Source: Paenibacillus sp. Marseille-Q4541 (lineage in GTDB: Bacteria; Bacillota; Bacilli; Paenibacillales; Paenibacillaceae). From it: a stretch of DNA of 64,000 nt. Location of the stretch: assembly GCF_018310695.1 (NCBI RefSeq), contig NZ_JAGXCY010000003.1, forward strand, positions 1-64,000, given 5' to 3'. Within the stretch, counting starts at the first letter, position 1. Each line of letters starts with the position of its first letter. The notes under the pieces are model-generated. The model did not search any database and had not been told where the DNA came from. It saw only the letters and a program-made list of their open reading frames with translations. Shown here piece after piece: positions 63,724 through 64,000 of this stretch. The translations under genes and the position numbers were made by a program.

Positions 63724-64000
63724 ATGTTATCAAAAATAAATAGGAAGAGCAGTAAAGGAATGCTTTCGATGCTACTAGTGTTCACACTATTTTTTGTTGG
63801 AGGATGTGGTGCTTCATCAAATAATGAGAAGCAAGTAGATAAAGAGGAAGGAGTAAAAAGCGAAGAAAGTAGCAGTACTGAAAGTAATAGTAAGATTGCA
63901 TTTTGGGATGAACAGAGAAAAGGAACGAACTTCATGAATTCCAAATCTCTTCCGGAAAATTACGAGGCAGCAAATGAAGAAAATATTGAATTTATTCGTT
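63724..64000 (+). CDS. Lipoprotein, start of a probable GH5-type glycoside hydrolase (runs off the window)
   Basis: The first 92 residues are open to the window's end. A lipoprotein signal peptide ends at a lipobox (FVGGC, Cys about residue 28), then a Ser/Glu/Lys-rich linker. From about residue 63, FWDEQRKGTNFMNSK resembles the opening of a cellulase-type GH5 barrel (Asn-Phe before the first strand and an IEFIR strand near the end). GAGGTGAG five bases before the ATG supports the start. The catalytic residues lie beyond the window, so the enzyme assignment is tentative. Confidence 0.6.
   Translation, partial: MLSKINRKSSKGMLSMLLVFTLFFVGGCGASSNNEKQVDKEEGVKSEESSSTESNSKIAFWDEQRKGTNFMNSKSLPENYEAANEENIEFIR

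Overview
The window looks like the chromosome of a low-to-moderate GC Gram-positive of the Paenibacillus/Bacillus group, most likely Paenibacillus. The pointers are YesM/YesN two-component systems beside sugar ABC transporters, S-layer-homology (SLH) anchoring, strong AGGAGG-type ribosome sites, frequent TTG/GTG starts, a ydaO-type c-di-AMP riboswitch and a Bacillota-type MurNAc locus. No rRNA, tRNA, insertion sequence, phage gene or CRISPR array was recognised. All functions come from reading the sequence; no database search was run.

Layout. 1-4.2 kb: MurNAc recycling (murQ, a murP-like PTS permease, a murR-like regulator) and a membrane-anchored Mrr-type nuclease. 4.2-11.2 kb: a YesMN-type two-component system divergent from a sugar ABC importer. 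11.5-19.6 kb: sialic acid scavenging, with a secreted sialidase carrying two LamG-like domains, NanA, a second ABC importer, NanE and NanK. 19.8-21.6 kb: a secreted GH18 chitinase. 21.8-30.4 kb: a cobalamin riboswitch and terminator, then a 1294-residue SLH-anchored protein with two alpha-toroid and two DUF4430 (transcobalamin C-terminal-like) domains, a membrane-tethered DUF4430 protein, and ECF-transporter T, fused A-A and S components. 31-39.8 kb: a mannoside-type locus with two divergent GH38-like proteins, a ROK-type kinase, an extended class I phosphomannose isomerase and an AraC regulator. 40-43.6 kb: a heterodimeric ABC exporter. 43.7-46.8 kb: a phosphotransferase, two unknown genes and a ferritin-like protein. 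46.9-52 kb: a TetR regulator with MFS and FtsX-type ABC exporters. 53-60.7 kb: a c-di-AMP riboswitch controlling a kdp potassium-uptake operon that ends in a kinase-less, internally duplicated KdpD-like protein. 60.8-64 kb: a DUF2785 protein, a DHA2-type MFS exporter and the start of a lipoprotein that resembles a GH5-type hydrolase.

The first half of the window is about scavenging amino sugars and glycans (MurNAc, sialic acid, chitin, mannosides). The most novel-looking part is the cobalamin-riboswitch operon. Its wall-anchored and membrane-tethered proteins share the two-part architecture of animal intrinsic factor/transcobalamin and sit directly upstream of an ECF importer, which suggests a Gram-positive surface capture-and-relay route for vitamin B12. 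The second is the kdp operon: the histidine kinase part of KdpD is absent, the KdpD/USP sensory module is duplicated, its start codon appears to be ATC, and expression is probably governed by the c-di-AMP riboswitch.
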